Assembly (NCBI RefSeq): GCF_000150955.2
Contig: NC_011698.1
Coordinates: 1-64,000, forward strand
Source: Phaeodactylum tricornutum CCAP 1055/1
Taxonomy: Eukaryota; Bacillariophyta; Bacillariophyceae; Surirellales; Neidiaceae
Direction: 5' to 3'
DNA length: 64,000 nt
Shown here: piece after piece, positions 9,936-20,973 of the stretch
Layout: each line of letters opens with the position of its first letter
Position numbering within the stretch: position 1 is the first letter of the stretch
Position numbers and translations under genes: made by a program
Notes under the pieces: generated by a model
Database searches by the model: none
Seen by the model: the letters and a program-made list of their open reading frames with translations, nothing else
What the model was told of the DNA's origin: nothing

Positions 9936-10787
9936 GTCCGTTTGTGCAGAAGCATGACTACATCTGGTTTCTTTGTTGAAAAGGTGTCAATGACGAAAGA
10001 TCCACTCACTTACGAATGTATTTGTAGAATACGACGGAAGAGTAGTTCTTTTGGGGAAAGCCTTGCAGAAGCTCCGATTGTTTTAATTGATAAGTTTTCA
10101 GATTGTGAGACTAAAATATAGATTCCAAAATGAAACCTTTTGTGTTGGAAACAAAATGTACAAACATAGAAACCCTGTAGCCATCAAAGTGACTATCAAA
10201 CCTTGACAGATTTTTGGTCAGAGTGATTTGACCACCTGAGTGATCAACAAACCAGTGAGTTTGGTCTGCACCAACAGTATCTGTTGGCACTGATCATCTA
10301 GGGAGACTATATGGTAATCAGGAACATTTCTTTGCATGTGAGTTTTGATAAGACAACTTGTCTTAAATGCTTTGTGTGTCAGAAACTAGAGTTGTGCATA
10401 TTGCTAATTTTTGGTTTCCTATGAGGCGCTTTGTATTTTCCTCCGGCATGCCACACACGGGTAATGAACCCAACAAGGACAGTTGTCTGACCACTGCGTC
10501 TGTTTTACGACAGGACCAGGAAAAAGGAAATGGCACTGGGGCCAGGATCTAGGGCTGGCAAAATTCTAGATAGATGTTCCAACAGTTAATGCAAATGGCT
10601 AAGCAATTATATCTTCATAGTAGAATCAAATTGTAGCATTGTGTGGCTATAATTTTAGAAAATCAACATGCCAAGCGTCTGTCATATGTACGTTAGGCTA
10701 AGACTGGTCTGCTCAGGCAGATAATGGTATAATTTGTGTTTTGCTCTGTTTCATAACTACACTACTAATGATCTTGTGCTATTCTAG

Positions 10788-13559
10788 TGTCTAGTCAACC
10801 GGCCGTTGTCCTAGATATAGGACATCATTTTGTCCTATATATAGGATAAGAAAAGAAGCAAAAACATAAAGTAGTCCTGTAGCGGTAGTACAAAATTCTA
10901 CACAGAAATGGAATTTGACCATGGTGATCAAGAATCACACTTTTACTATTTAAAATAGGACATGCATACATAAAACTTGTACCATATTGTTCGTTAGGCG
11001 CCGTGACAGGTAGCCATGTGGTTTGCATAGCACAGCTTTCCCTTGGTGGTATAGCAAACCCACGGTTCTCTGGAGTGAGGTGTTTCTTCATCTTTGCACA
11101 CTGAGCAAACATATGTAGTCTTCTTGGAACACACCAAGCATTGTCCTTGTAGTCTATTGCTGCTATAACTACCGTCTTTGTTCTTTCTTCTTTTTTTGGT
11201 GGGTGTTATATGTGCGTATAGGCTACTTCTTGGTCTCCCATAGTCCTTGAAAGTGCTGGGCTGTCATTGTCCAAATTTGCCTCCACGAAATCTCTGCGAC
11301 TTCCAACATTGTCGTATTGGTTATCCACTAGCTCCTCAGCCAGGGCAGTTAGAAGTCTTTCTGCTTTTTTCTCTCCCGTTAGCTCTTCTTATTCCTGTAC
11401 ACAGACTGTAGGCCAACCAAGTGTCAACAACAATCATTCCAAATATTGAGAGGTTAACCCTTGTTGACCAATTTGTTGTACCCAACTTTCGTTCAAGCAT
11501 CAGTGTATCCTGACGACTTCGGTTGTGCCTGTCAATCATCCCACATGCAGAATAGTATAATTCCGCTGCTTTGGGCTGTGGAATGATAATTTACAGCCTC
11601 TCTGGATCTGCATCCGGAGATTGGTCAATCTGTCTCCAACAATAGCATATGTAGGGCTCGCCTGCATCCAGACTGGAAGCACTCAACACAAAATATTGGC
11701 AGTCCCTGTCCATCCACACAAAAGCCAACAGAGTGCTATAGTTTGTATCAATATCTCGCATCACAAGCCCTCTCCGTTCGCCTCTCTGGTTCAATTCTTA
11801 AGTCGAAAGGTACCTCATCGGATATTGTTTCGTTGCTGTTTTTACGACTCCAATAAATCTCAAACCATGTTGCTGCAACTCCATAGCTGTACCGACCGAT
11901 GAAAAATACAAGTCAGCGCAAACATTCCGGTCCGTCCACCACCAAGGAAGGACTAGTTCTTTGAGGATCTTTGTTCCATGCAGCAACTGTTCATCATAGT
12001 CCCTGTCATCTTCTGTTGCTGTCTTACCCTTTACAACCTTCAATCAAAGCATGATACCCAAACAGCCGCATGCGGCATTTTGAATCTCACAACCGTTTTT
12101 GGGCTTTCGGTCAATAGCCACGTAATTGGGAAGTCCACAATTTATCCATCCCCCCCCCCCTGACCATACCATTGCAACATTGATTCATCCACACAAATAA
12201 GATGAGATGGTTTGAAAGCATTGGCGCGATGATTGTTGTATCTTTCAACAAAATCATCAACAAGTTGCCACCGAGTTGTATGGGAGCTCATACCTTCCGG
12301 TCATTCAGGACACTGGTTGCTCCATCGGATATTTCGCCAAAGATCATCAAAGCGCTGCCGCGACATTCCTGTTTTTCCGAATGCAGGGGCAGGAATGTAT
12401 TTTGACGGCGCGGTTGCGGACCACAATTGCGATCGACTGCTAAATTCAAATTTTGTCGCAAGAATTAGAATACCAAAGAATCGAAGCAGCTCTCCTGTTG
12501 ACATGCAGTGCTTGTTCTGTTGGACAAGCTGCACATTTGTTAGCTAACACATGGCGGTCAGTTGGTCGGGTGGAAACATGAGAAGAAAATATTGCAGCCG
12601 CGAATATCTTCCATCAATGTCAGAGTCTAGACCAAGAAGGTCGCCAATTGGTGTATTGATGCCAAACTGCTTACTTTGGACACTACAATTTATATCAATC
12701 AATGTAGCTTGCTTGTCAGCTTACCACTTTGTTTCATGAGCCATTACAAAGGAAGCATCTTCAACACCCCAAACCTGCGTGGCTACTTAAGCGGTAGGTC
12801 CTGCTACCTGTTCCCCCACAGCTATTCCAATTTCTACCATCGGATGTGCTGGAAATTCCAATTCTTCATCAGGAGAAGTCTCCTGCAAGACTGCTTCTCC
12901 TTCCTCTTGCTCTGGAACGGCCAAATCTGTGTCTGCATTGTCTGTTGCCAGTATCGGTGCTGCGGGACTGGCTGGTACTGTCGACTGGTCCGGTTTGAAA
13001 AGTTTGACATTACGGATGTTCAGAGTGCTCCGCTTGACTGATCCTCAGCAACGAAGGTTGATACACGGTTGTTTGGCGCCTTTCTGGTATTGTCGACCTC
13101 CACAACAGTCCCCACAATGACCTTGGTGGTCCTCAAAGCACCGTATTGCCAAGCACACTCACTCAAATGGACAACATGACAGGCCTTCGCTGTCACCTGA
13201 GCACCAATCTTTCGGCGGGAATCCCCTTCTGACATAATTTTTAATGACATTGGTGTAAGTTGTGTATAAAAGGTTGATTTTGAGGGATGCAATGGACACT
13301 GCATTGACTCGGGAATGGCTCAGTTCGGGTCGAAAAAAAAAGCAAATATATTTTGAGTAACTCTAACATTGACGACAAATGCTCCTAAAATATTAAGACA
13401 TAGAGCATGCCGTGCTCTCCCAAGACGTTGCAGAGCATGGGGAACACGATGGTAACATTAATTCTATACAGATCTTGCTATAATGCATAGTTCTAGAGGT
13501 TTGGAAAATGTCCTTTATTGAGGATGGGTCCTCAATATAGGACAGAAGTAGACTAGACA
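10788..13559 (-). mobile_element. piggyBac-like DNA transposon (2,772 bp)
   Basis: The element sits inside the LTR of element C. Its ends are TGTCTAGTC and GACTAGACA, perfect 9-bp inverted termini, flanked by CTAG on both sides (10,784-10,787 and 13,560-13,563). CTAG occurs once at this point in uninterrupted LTR copies, so it is a 4-bp target duplication. Subterminal palindromes of the GTCCTATATATAGGAC type occur near both ends (10,808-10,850 and about 13,509-13,545) and could be transposase binding sites. The interior encodes a broken piggyBac-type transposase on the minus strand. Classical piggyBac uses TTAA, so the palindromic CTAG target is noteworthy. Confidence 0.85.
10994..13304 (-). 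pseudogene. piggyBac-type (DDE_Tnp_1_7) transposase, broken
   Basis: Transposase parts are recognisable in order on the minus strand. They are an N-terminal region from an ATG at 13,304; the DDE-domain start at 12,301-12,534 (ELLRFFGILILATKF, MSRQRFDDLWRNIRW); the first catalytic Asp in ICVDESMLQWYG near 12,190; the second in NVCADLYFSS at about 11,920; a segment with RGLVMRDIDTNYS (11,591-11,794); and NWSTRVNLSIFGMIVVDTW (11,336-11,539). Last comes a Cys/His-rich zinc-binding tail (CLVC, VCSVC, WVCYT, LCYANHMATCHGA) ending at 10,994. The pieces fall in different frames with stops between them, so at least four frameshifts or unrecognised introns separate them. A C10-11 run near 12,150 lies in the catalytic region and may be one slip site. 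Loss of function is likely; introns could explain some of the breaks. Confidence 0.8.
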
Positions 13560-13902
13560 CTAGTACGATTCTAGTCGGTTATCGCTGCAGTTTTTTCTAG
13601 TTTATCAGACCCAAGTCGTTCCGTATCCCTGTGGTGTTAAGTTATAAGTCTGTTGCGATTCTCTGAGTGTTTGTGAGTGTTTTGACGGAAGCGCCGAGTC
13701 CGAATGTGCCTGGGGAGGGAAGCATAATACCTGGCTCTTCATGTTGTTGTCAAGTTGCCGACGCCTGTAAAGGCCTAGAACATACTGACAGTATCTCGTA
13801 ATGGTCCACGTGGTAGTCGTGTTGATCGGATACTTGGTTTCTGGTCTGCATTAACGGCTTGAAACAAGGTGTTCACCATAGTTGGACGCTTCCATGGAGC
13901 TT

Positions 13903-14520
13903 TGTTATGTAGTACAACCAATGTACATACAAGGAACAGGAAAATGCAGTGTCAACAATACTGGGTAAACACAAGTTGGGCATTATTACAAACGACCTGC
14001 AATACACCTAAGCGGACTTAGGGACTATAAAACTCAACTTGCTTACGACCCTCCCCACGTGTTAGACAGCGGATACAATGGACCTATGCTAATCCAATAT
14101 TTGGATCAATCACTTTTTAAAGCAATGAGAGGAAGATTATTCTACTACTAGTCCATGACAATTGGTCTGTTCATACAAAAGAAAGACATCTTGCCATGTG
14201 CCAGATAACCTTACTCCCATACAAAGTTATATCTCTCCTAGGTACAAATCCCACACAGAACCACTTGGTGAGTAACCAATCCTGCTTGTCACTCTCCTTG
14301 TAGTTTGTGGGACTGTGTCCTGTTCTCCATCCTTGAGTTCTACTCCTGTGGCTTCCAGCACGGGATGACTCTGATTGTACCACGTATACATTGGGTTGTA
14401 CAATAAGGCCAACATAAAAGAAACAATCCCAACACAATTTTCACCTTGACTCACACTTCCATATACAGTGCTAGGTGTCTCCTGTCCCAGAGACATGTTG
14501 CCTTGGTGTATATTGTGACA
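13903..14520 (-). repeat. Solo LTR of family II
   Basis: This 618-bp insert in the leader of element C is bounded by the perfect 5-bp duplication AGCTT (13,898-13,902 and 14,521-14,525). Read on the minus strand it starts TGTCACAATATACACC and ends ACATAACA. Its start and end match the family II LTR at 3,480-4,502, and no internal element sequence is present. It therefore arose by recombination between the two LTRs of a full family II insertion. Confidence 0.85.
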
Positions 14521-15236
14521 AGCTTCTTCTACCAAAGCTTTGCTCAACGCTCCAGCCCAAGCGGCATCCTTAGCTTGGATGTTAAGTAGGATCTGTTTTC
14601 AAATATCCACTTACCAATTGTTTATATTGGACCTTGTACCAAGTGGTAGTTGCTGCTCCTCCACTCTTGCTATCAAATGTGTACATGTGTACCACAATGG
14701 GTATTGTAGTTATTGACCTGGCAATCAAGCCAGCTTTCACTATTTAAGCGGATGCGAACCAAATGTTTGCAAAACTTGTACCCGGTGATCAAAGGAAACC
14801 ATTGCTGTTCCCGCTTGCTAACAAGTGCTCAACTCGAAATTCTTTTTGAAGCTCCTTCCCGTCCTCAGGAGGAAACGGAAAATGTTCGCCATGGCTGCAG
14901 CTCTCGCTCAAGTCCGTAACGCCCTTCAGGCGATTGGTCTTGTCGACGCGTCTCATTGCGACGCCATTACCAAGTCTATTACTTCTGTCAAGGACTTTGT
15001 GTTCTTGACGGACAAGTTCATCAAGGATATGTGCAACACCCTCCGTAGTCCCGGGGGGACCGTCCCAAGTCCCGACGCCGCTCAGCCAGGCGCCCCAGCG
15101 GTTATTCCCCGCTCCGGTGTCGCCATTTCTCCAACGGCTGAAGAGCGTCTGATCTTGCTCATCTCAAGTGTACTTCTTGTCCCGTTCCGGCCCAGTTTGT
15201 TTCCGCTCGCGTCCTCTCCATAGCGGAGATTAAATG

Positions 15237-15562
15237 CTGTGATGATTTGATAGAGCCATACTGACCCGGATTCGGGGAAGTATGGTGGGACAAATGACCT
15301 TAGAGGACATCTCAGGATGAGATGCTAGGGTCATCACTTTAGTCTAGTCTTGTGCACATCGGATGATGTGCTCACTTTATTTTATTCTAAAGCATTTTGC
15401 AAGCTGTACTACTAGTCCTCTTGTGTGCTTGGTTAGACTTCGCCATGGCCATGCATTCCGCCGCAGCGGATTCGTCGGTCAAGCATCAGGACAACAATGA
15501 ATGGAATCATAGTCCGAATATTGTAGTGCCGATGAACAGAGCACCACGTGGATATTAAAAGA
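15237..15562 (+). repeat. Probable 5' LTR of element D
   Basis: The left boundary is where similarity to the gag of element C stops, at TGTGATGATTTG. The right boundary is placed just before the TTTATCAG primer-site-like sequence. No second copy is available for comparison, so both ends are approximate. Confidence 0.45.
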
Positions 15563-18500
15563 GTTTATCAGAAACCCATTTCATACACCATGCGCAAAAT
15601 TACCCACACAGCTCTGTGCGAGTGGATTGGTACCAGGCGCTAGACTGCACTGAGTTTTTCATCGGATCTGTAAAGCTTGACAGTAGTGTCGCATGTTTCG
15701 TAACACCTACCAGTTCGTAACACCTACCAGTGTGATCCGTGCAGTGGGAGAAAAAGAACCAGAACAGATCTTGGTTCGCGCCCAGTAGCGGTTTTTGAAT
15801 CCGCGGGTACGATCAGTTGACAATTGATCTTGAAATCAGTTAAGTAAAAATGGTCGCCTGTGGTCAATACTTCGTTAATCTATCTCACGAGTTTTCCCCT
15901 CCTTCAAAACGATTATACGAATCACAAAAGTATCTTAACCGATGCGTTCCTATTTGATTTATGATAATTTCAGTCACAATGACTGGATTACAGGGTCGGA
16001 ATGACCTGTGTACTTATCAATTATGTCACCAGTCATTCGCAATTTTCAGTTTTGTTGTTCAAACTAGTCACTTTTCTGAAAATTCATCCGAAATTTTCCG
16101 AAATACCGTATCCTACCGTTTACTCAATTCCCACCGTTTCCACCGTTTACCATGGCTGATGCTGATGCTCCCAACGCTCCCGAAGCTGGTCTTGCTCCGG
16201 CTGTTGCTGCCAATGCCCCGGGTATTGTTGGTGACGCCCAAGCTGCCGCTTACGCTGCGTTTGCCGCTGCTGAAGCTCAAATGGCAAACGCTCTCGCTGT
16301 TCTCGCGGGGGAAGCACCCCCTGATGCTCAACCCTTTCCTCCACCTCCGGGAGTGGCCGACATTCCAGTTGGCCTCCCTCCGGCTGTGGTGGATGCTCCT
16401 CTCATTGATCCGTATGACAGTCTTCTCATGAGGGCTGGCATGAACTACGGAACTCGCAAGGCTTTTTCTAAGGAGGGCTATGGTTTGATGTCTGACTTGG
16501 TTACTCTTAACCAGAAGCAACTTGAATCCCTCATTGATATGATGAACAAGAAGCATTGCGGTAAATCTTTTCAAGGCGCAATTCCGTTGGGCCTGAACCT
16601 TGTGGCTGAAGACCTTGAGATTGATATTGGCCACAAAACCAAGACCACTCTCAAGGTTATTCTCCATTGGGCGGACCTCCAGAAAAGTCTTGGATTAGAC
16701 GTGAATGCCGAGGATTATACCAATGTTGTTGGTCAGCTTGCCCGCGAACGTATGGATGAAGAGGAGAAGATTCTTGAGGCGGCCAAGAAGCTTACGCCTT
16801 CTAAGCCAACAACCCTCAAGGATATGACCAAGTGGCGTTCCTTCTTTGAAAACTGGAACTCATACATGAGTCAGTGTCGCGGTGCTGCGGCTATCCCTCT
16901 TTCGTACATTTACCGTACCAACAAGCAGCCCAAGACCGCTTTGGTCGGAACCTATGTGAATATGGATGCCTATTTGGTTGCCCAGACAGTCCTGTCTGGT
17001 TCCAACTTTGAGATCAATAACCAACGGGTTTTTGACAAATTCAAGGAAGCAATCATTACAACCGGACCTGGATGGTCTTTCATCAAGATGTACAACCAAA
17101 GCAAGGATGGTTGTGCTGCCATTTTGAAATTAAAGGAACAGGCGGAAGGAACATTAAACGAGTCAGTTCGCCGTGATGATGCCATCAAGATCCTGTCAAC
17201 TACAACATACAATGGTCCGAGTTGTAACTCGAATATTGATATGCTGTTGCAGAAATTTCAGTATGCCATATCGGAATTGGTCGAAATTGACGGAGTTGCG
17301 TTGCCGGATGGGCAGCTTGTGACTTATTTGGTCCAGGCATTGAAGGACCCAAGTCTGAGTTATGTTCGTGACACAATTCGCACCAATGCCACTTATCGGA
17401 ACAGTTTTCCGGAAGCGCAGCTTTTTGTGAAGACTTTTGTGTCTTTGTCCACAAGCAAATCCGAAAACACGCCTCGACAGGTCAATGATGTGCAAACATC
17501 AGGTAGTGGGGCCTCCGGTGGGAGTAAGAAAGGAGGTACCGGGAAAGGAGCCAGCAAGCCGACTCCCTTCAAGGGTGCAGTCACGGCTCGCAGTTATACT
17601 CCGGGAGAATGGAAAAGTTTGTCCAAGGACCAACAGGAAAAAGTGCGATCGCTGCGTAATAAAAAGAAGCAAGGAGGGAAACCCGAGGAATCAGAGAGGA
17701 GTGTTGACAGTGTAGCACGGGGTGAGCCTGTGGACACTAAGGAAGTCCATACCAGCAGTGAAATGGAACCGACTTCAGATGCGGCTGGCCTGCAATTTGG
17801 CCGTGGTGCGTATAAGAAATCGGTCGGATTCACTGCGGACACCGCTTCTCCTTCTGAAAACGGAACGAAGAAGCAGAAAACGCATCATGATGCGTGAAAC
17901 GCGGCACCCGATGCCAGTGTTTCGGGGACTAAGCAATGCATTTTACCAGATCGAGTGATATTGAGCCTCACCTCTACACGCAGCATTTGTGATCTCAACG
18001 CATGCACTCATCTTGGTGAGGGCCGCTGCAAGTTGGATTCACATGCAGACACATGCGTGGCTGGGGCAAACACTGTCTTGATTGGTGAATCGCAGAAGTC
18101 CGTAACTATGCGGCCTTTCTCTGGTGAATATTCTGCGCTGAAGAATATCCCCATTGGAACGGTTGCCACAGCTTACACAGTACCAGAAGACGGGAGAGTG
18201 GTGCTTCTTATTATTAATCAGGCCCTATTCTTTGGGGACAGATTGAAAAACACCCTATTGACCCCCAACCAGATGCGAGACTTTGGCATTGAAGTTGACA
18301 ATGCCCCTCGGCAGTATGTCGCCAACTCCAAGCACTCTTTGTATGTTCCTGACTCTCCACTTTGGATTCTGCTGCAACTGCGCGGAATATTCTCGTTTTT
18401 GGAGTCGCGGAAGCCCACGCAACAGGAACTCGACGAGTGTGAGCATATCATACTCACCTCTGATGTGCCGTGGGAGCCTTGCTCCACTGACTTTGCACGT

Positions 18501-19796
18501 CGGGAAGAACAGGCCGTTAAGCGTGACCGGAGTGTATCATTGGTTGACACAAGGGGACTTTCCACTGGCCATGCAACCTTCTCAGCACACCAATATGGTA
18601 TCCGTACTATTGCGGCCTTGCAGAGAGTACTTGAGACTTTTCGTTCCTTGACAGAGGTTGAATTGTGCGAGACAATCTAACGGACCGCCTTATTGCCTGT
18701 GTTAATGTTGCGTCGGATGACTACTGTGGAGATGGGTTGGATGGCAGGGCTGACTTGGATGTGTACCCATTCCGACAACTTCACCAGTGTTGTCTCAAAT
18801 ATGACATCAAGCGAAAGATGGTCAGCGTTGACGCTTGAGGTTTTGTCGAGGCGTTGGAATATTGGCCTGGAATCGGCCAAGCGGACTCTACAAGCGATGA
18901 CGCAGAAAGGTGTGCGGACTGTGATGCACCCCTTGACCCGACGGTATCGTACTCGCCAATCGCATTTACGATTTCCTACCATTTGGACCAAGGTTTACAC
19001 CGACACCATGTTTTTGTCTGTGGTCTCCATCCGCCAGTACAAGTGTGCCCAGGTGTTTACAACAAACACGGCCTATTTGCGCATTTACCCTCTGCAAACC
19101 AAGGAGCAAGCTCCTGATGCACTAGATACATGACATTGGGGTAATGAGTGATCTAGTTTATGACGGATCTAAAGAGCAGGGAGGTGGCAAACATTGGAGA
19201 GAGATTGAGCAGCGTCACCACATACATTGCCATGTAACGGAGCCACACAGCCAGTGGCAGAATCGATTCGTGAAATTAAGAAGGCTGTTCGGCACCGACT
19301 GCAGGTCTCTCGGGCACCAAGGCGACTTTGGTGTTTTTGTTGTGAATGGGTTTCGGCAATCCGTCAACTGACCGCCCACAACATTCCTGCATTAAACGGT
19401 TGTGTTGCTACAGAGCTTTTGGAAGGGGACACCCCTGATATTTCTGAATATGCGCAATTTGACTGGTATGAGCCTGTCTGGTTCATTGACCCAACTTCTG
19501 CTTTCCCTGAAATGAAGAAGAAATTGGGCCAATGGGTCGGAGTTGCATCAGATGTGGGACAGGCAATGACTTTTTGGATCCTTCCAAAGTCATGCATCCC
19601 AATGGCACGGTCCTCTGTTGCTCGCGTCCTCCCAGACGTAGGCGCTACTGATGAATTTAAGGCTGACCTTGCTGAACTCAATCTAGCCATTGAAAAGAGA
19701 ATTGGAAACAGCAAAACTGCAGAAGAAGATCAGGTCATTGACGGTCAACTCGCAAATCTAGTTTCGGGTCCGACTGATGATCTGTTTGAAGGGTAA
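15237..19796 (+). mobile_element. Family III copia-type retrotransposon D, degraded and 3'-truncated
   Basis: This element interrupts the gag region of element C. It has a probable 5' LTR (15,237 to about 15,562), a leader with a TTTATCAGAAACCC primer-site-like start, a gag region (about 16,152-17,897) whose product begins with an Ala/Pro-rich segment and ends Gly/Lys-rich, a protease region with the LDSHADTC active site (about 18,030), and an integrase region (about 18,800-19,796). Reverse transcriptase, RNase H and the 3' LTR are absent. It is broken at several places. Gag differs strongly from family I gag, hence the separate family. Confidence 0.75.
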
Positions 19797-20095
19797 CATG
19801 GAGTATGTCCCTCTTAAGTATAAATCCCACATAGAATCACTGAGCGAGTATCCAAACCCGCCTGTAACTTGCCTTGTAATTTGTGGGACTGTATCCTAAT
19901 CCTCATTCTTGTATCCTGCTCCTGCATCTTCCATTAAAAGATGTCCTTGATCACGGCGCGAATACATTGTGCTGTGCAATAAGGCCAACATAATGCCACG
20001 GTTCCACCATGCTCTCCACCCTGATTCACACTTCCGTTATCCATGTTAGGTGTCACTTGTCGTAAGGACATGTCACCTTGGTGTATACCGTGACA
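19797..20095 (-). repeat. Family II LTR fragment
   Basis: Read on the minus strand this starts TGTCACGGTATACACCAAGG and follows the solo LTR at 13,903-14,520 for about 300 bp (TGTGTCCC-type and ACAAATTACAAGG-type blocks) with roughly one third differences. It stops where the element D coding sequence ends. It is a truncated remnant, older than the solo LTR or from another subfamily. Confidence 0.65.
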
Positions 20096-20099
20096 TTGT

Positions 20100-20289
20100 G
20101 TGTATGTTAGGCTAAGACTGGTCTGCTCAGGCAGATAATGGTATATTTTGTGTTTTGTTCTGTTTCGTAACTACACTAGTGATCTTGTTCTATTCTAGTC
20201 CGATTCTAGTCGGTTATCGCTGCAGTTTTCTAGCAGACCAGTCTTAGCCTAACGTACACACGACAGGCGCTTGACGTGGGGTTTTTCTA
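20100..20289. repeat. Rearranged family I LTR with an inverted end piece
   Basis: Bases 20,100-20,232 are a B-type LTR in plus orientation that lacks its first 40 or so bases and ends GCAGTTTTCTA. It is followed directly (20,233-20,289) by the first 57 bases of the same LTR type in inverted orientation, ending GGGGTTTTTCTA. The two parts overlap in content around TTAGGCTAAGACTGG, so the structure is a head-to-tail LTR fold-back rather than a simple inversion. It is probably what is left of the 3' LTR of C after a rearrangement. Confidence 0.65.
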
Positions 20290-20424
20290 TATGAGACGAA
20301 TCCACTCTTGCGGTTAAGTCTCACTTTGATTTGGTGCGTCTCGTAGCAAATGTACATGAATTTTTGGAAATTTTCGAAAAGGCATCAAGTTCCGTCCTGC
20401 ATAAAGTACAGTCCTTTACGGTAT
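20290..20424. other. Unassigned spacer between elements C and G
   Basis: This short stretch matches none of the repeat families in the window and has no gene. It is probably ancestral flanking DNA; its last bases (GTAT) form the putative target-site sequence of G. Confidence 0.4.
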
Positions 20425-20574
20425 TAGAAAACTGCAACGATAACGGGCTAAAACGTGTCTGTGGGACCAAAGGATTGTAGATACGATAAAAAAGACGTAA
20501 AACAAAGACTTATAAGCATAAACCCAAGATAAAGGGACAATGAACCCCGATATGCTTGTCGTAGGGTTTTTCTA
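20425..20574 (-). repeat. 3' LTR of element G
   Basis: This 150-bp LTR has ends TAGAAAA/TTTTCTA. It aligns over its full length with the LTRs of F and the 5' LTR of G. It is separated from the body of G by element B. Confidence 0.9.
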
Positions 20575-20630
20575 GTCCCCTCACATTGAGACCATGAACA
20601 TAAACTTGGCGAAATGTGTCCCCTCAAAAC

Positions 20631-20793
20631 TAGAAAACTGCAACGATAACCGACTAGAATCGCACTAGAATAGCACAAGATCACTAGTGTAGTTACGAAA
20701 CAGAGCAAAACACAAATTATACCATTATCTGACTGAGCAGACCAGTCTTAGTCTAACGTACATATGACAGACGCTTGACGTGGGGTTTTTCTA
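20631..20793 (-). repeat. 3' LTR of element B
   Basis: This 163-bp LTR has ends TAGAAAA/TTTTCTA and is identical by eye to the 5' LTR at 27,136-27,298. It follows the GTGAGGGGAC purine-rich tract when read on the minus strand. Confidence 0.92.
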
Positions 20794-20973
20794 GTCCCCT
20801 CACATTGGAACTATGACACACATAGGACGATGTGTCCCCTCAAAACCACAACGGGAAAAATAGAGGCACACACACACGACGCTGCATGCAATATAACAAA
20901 TGCAATGCAATTTGTCCCAACCAGAATGACGGTCGAGAACGGGAAAGTCGGCAAACCCTTCAATAAACCAATG

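Larger units (their letters stand above)
9060..10655. other. Intergenic region upstream of the glycosyltransferase gene
   Basis: The proximal part should hold the promoter of the minus-strand gene. The stretch contains a MITE (about 9,351-9,653) and a short tandem array (9,864-9,935). From 9,936 to 10,655 I see no gene, only AT-rich sequence with short unsupported frames. Confidence 0.5.
10656..13599 (+). repeat. 5' LTR of element C, interrupted by a DNA transposon
   Basis: The LTR starts TAGAAAATC and follows the B-type LTR (CAAGCGTCTGTCATATGTACG, GACTGGTCTGCTCAG, GATCTTGTGCTATTCTAG) up to 10,787, where the piggyBac-like element enters. It resumes at 13,560 and ends GCAGTTTTTTCTA. Without the insert it is about 168 bp long. 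Confidence 0.8.
10656..20289 (+). mobile_element. Family I copia-type retrotransposon C, remnant riddled with later insertions
   Basis: Pieces of one family I element, most like B, are spread over this interval. They are the 5' LTR (10,656-10,787 continued at 13,560-13,599), the leader (13,600-13,902 continued at 14,521-14,889), the start of gag (14,890 to about 15,236), and probably its 3' LTR remains (20,100-20,289). Between them lie a piggyBac-like transposon, a family II solo LTR, element D and a family II LTR fragment. Most of gag-pol is gone, so the element is dead. The region after the LTR starts with TTTATCAGACCC, which resembles the initiator-tRNA-type primer binding sites of copia elements. 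Confidence 0.75.

Noticed and set aside
14171-14547. Minus-strand frames here as small genes
   Set aside because: They fall inside the family II solo LTR, and similar frames occur in the other family II LTR copies; there is no domain.
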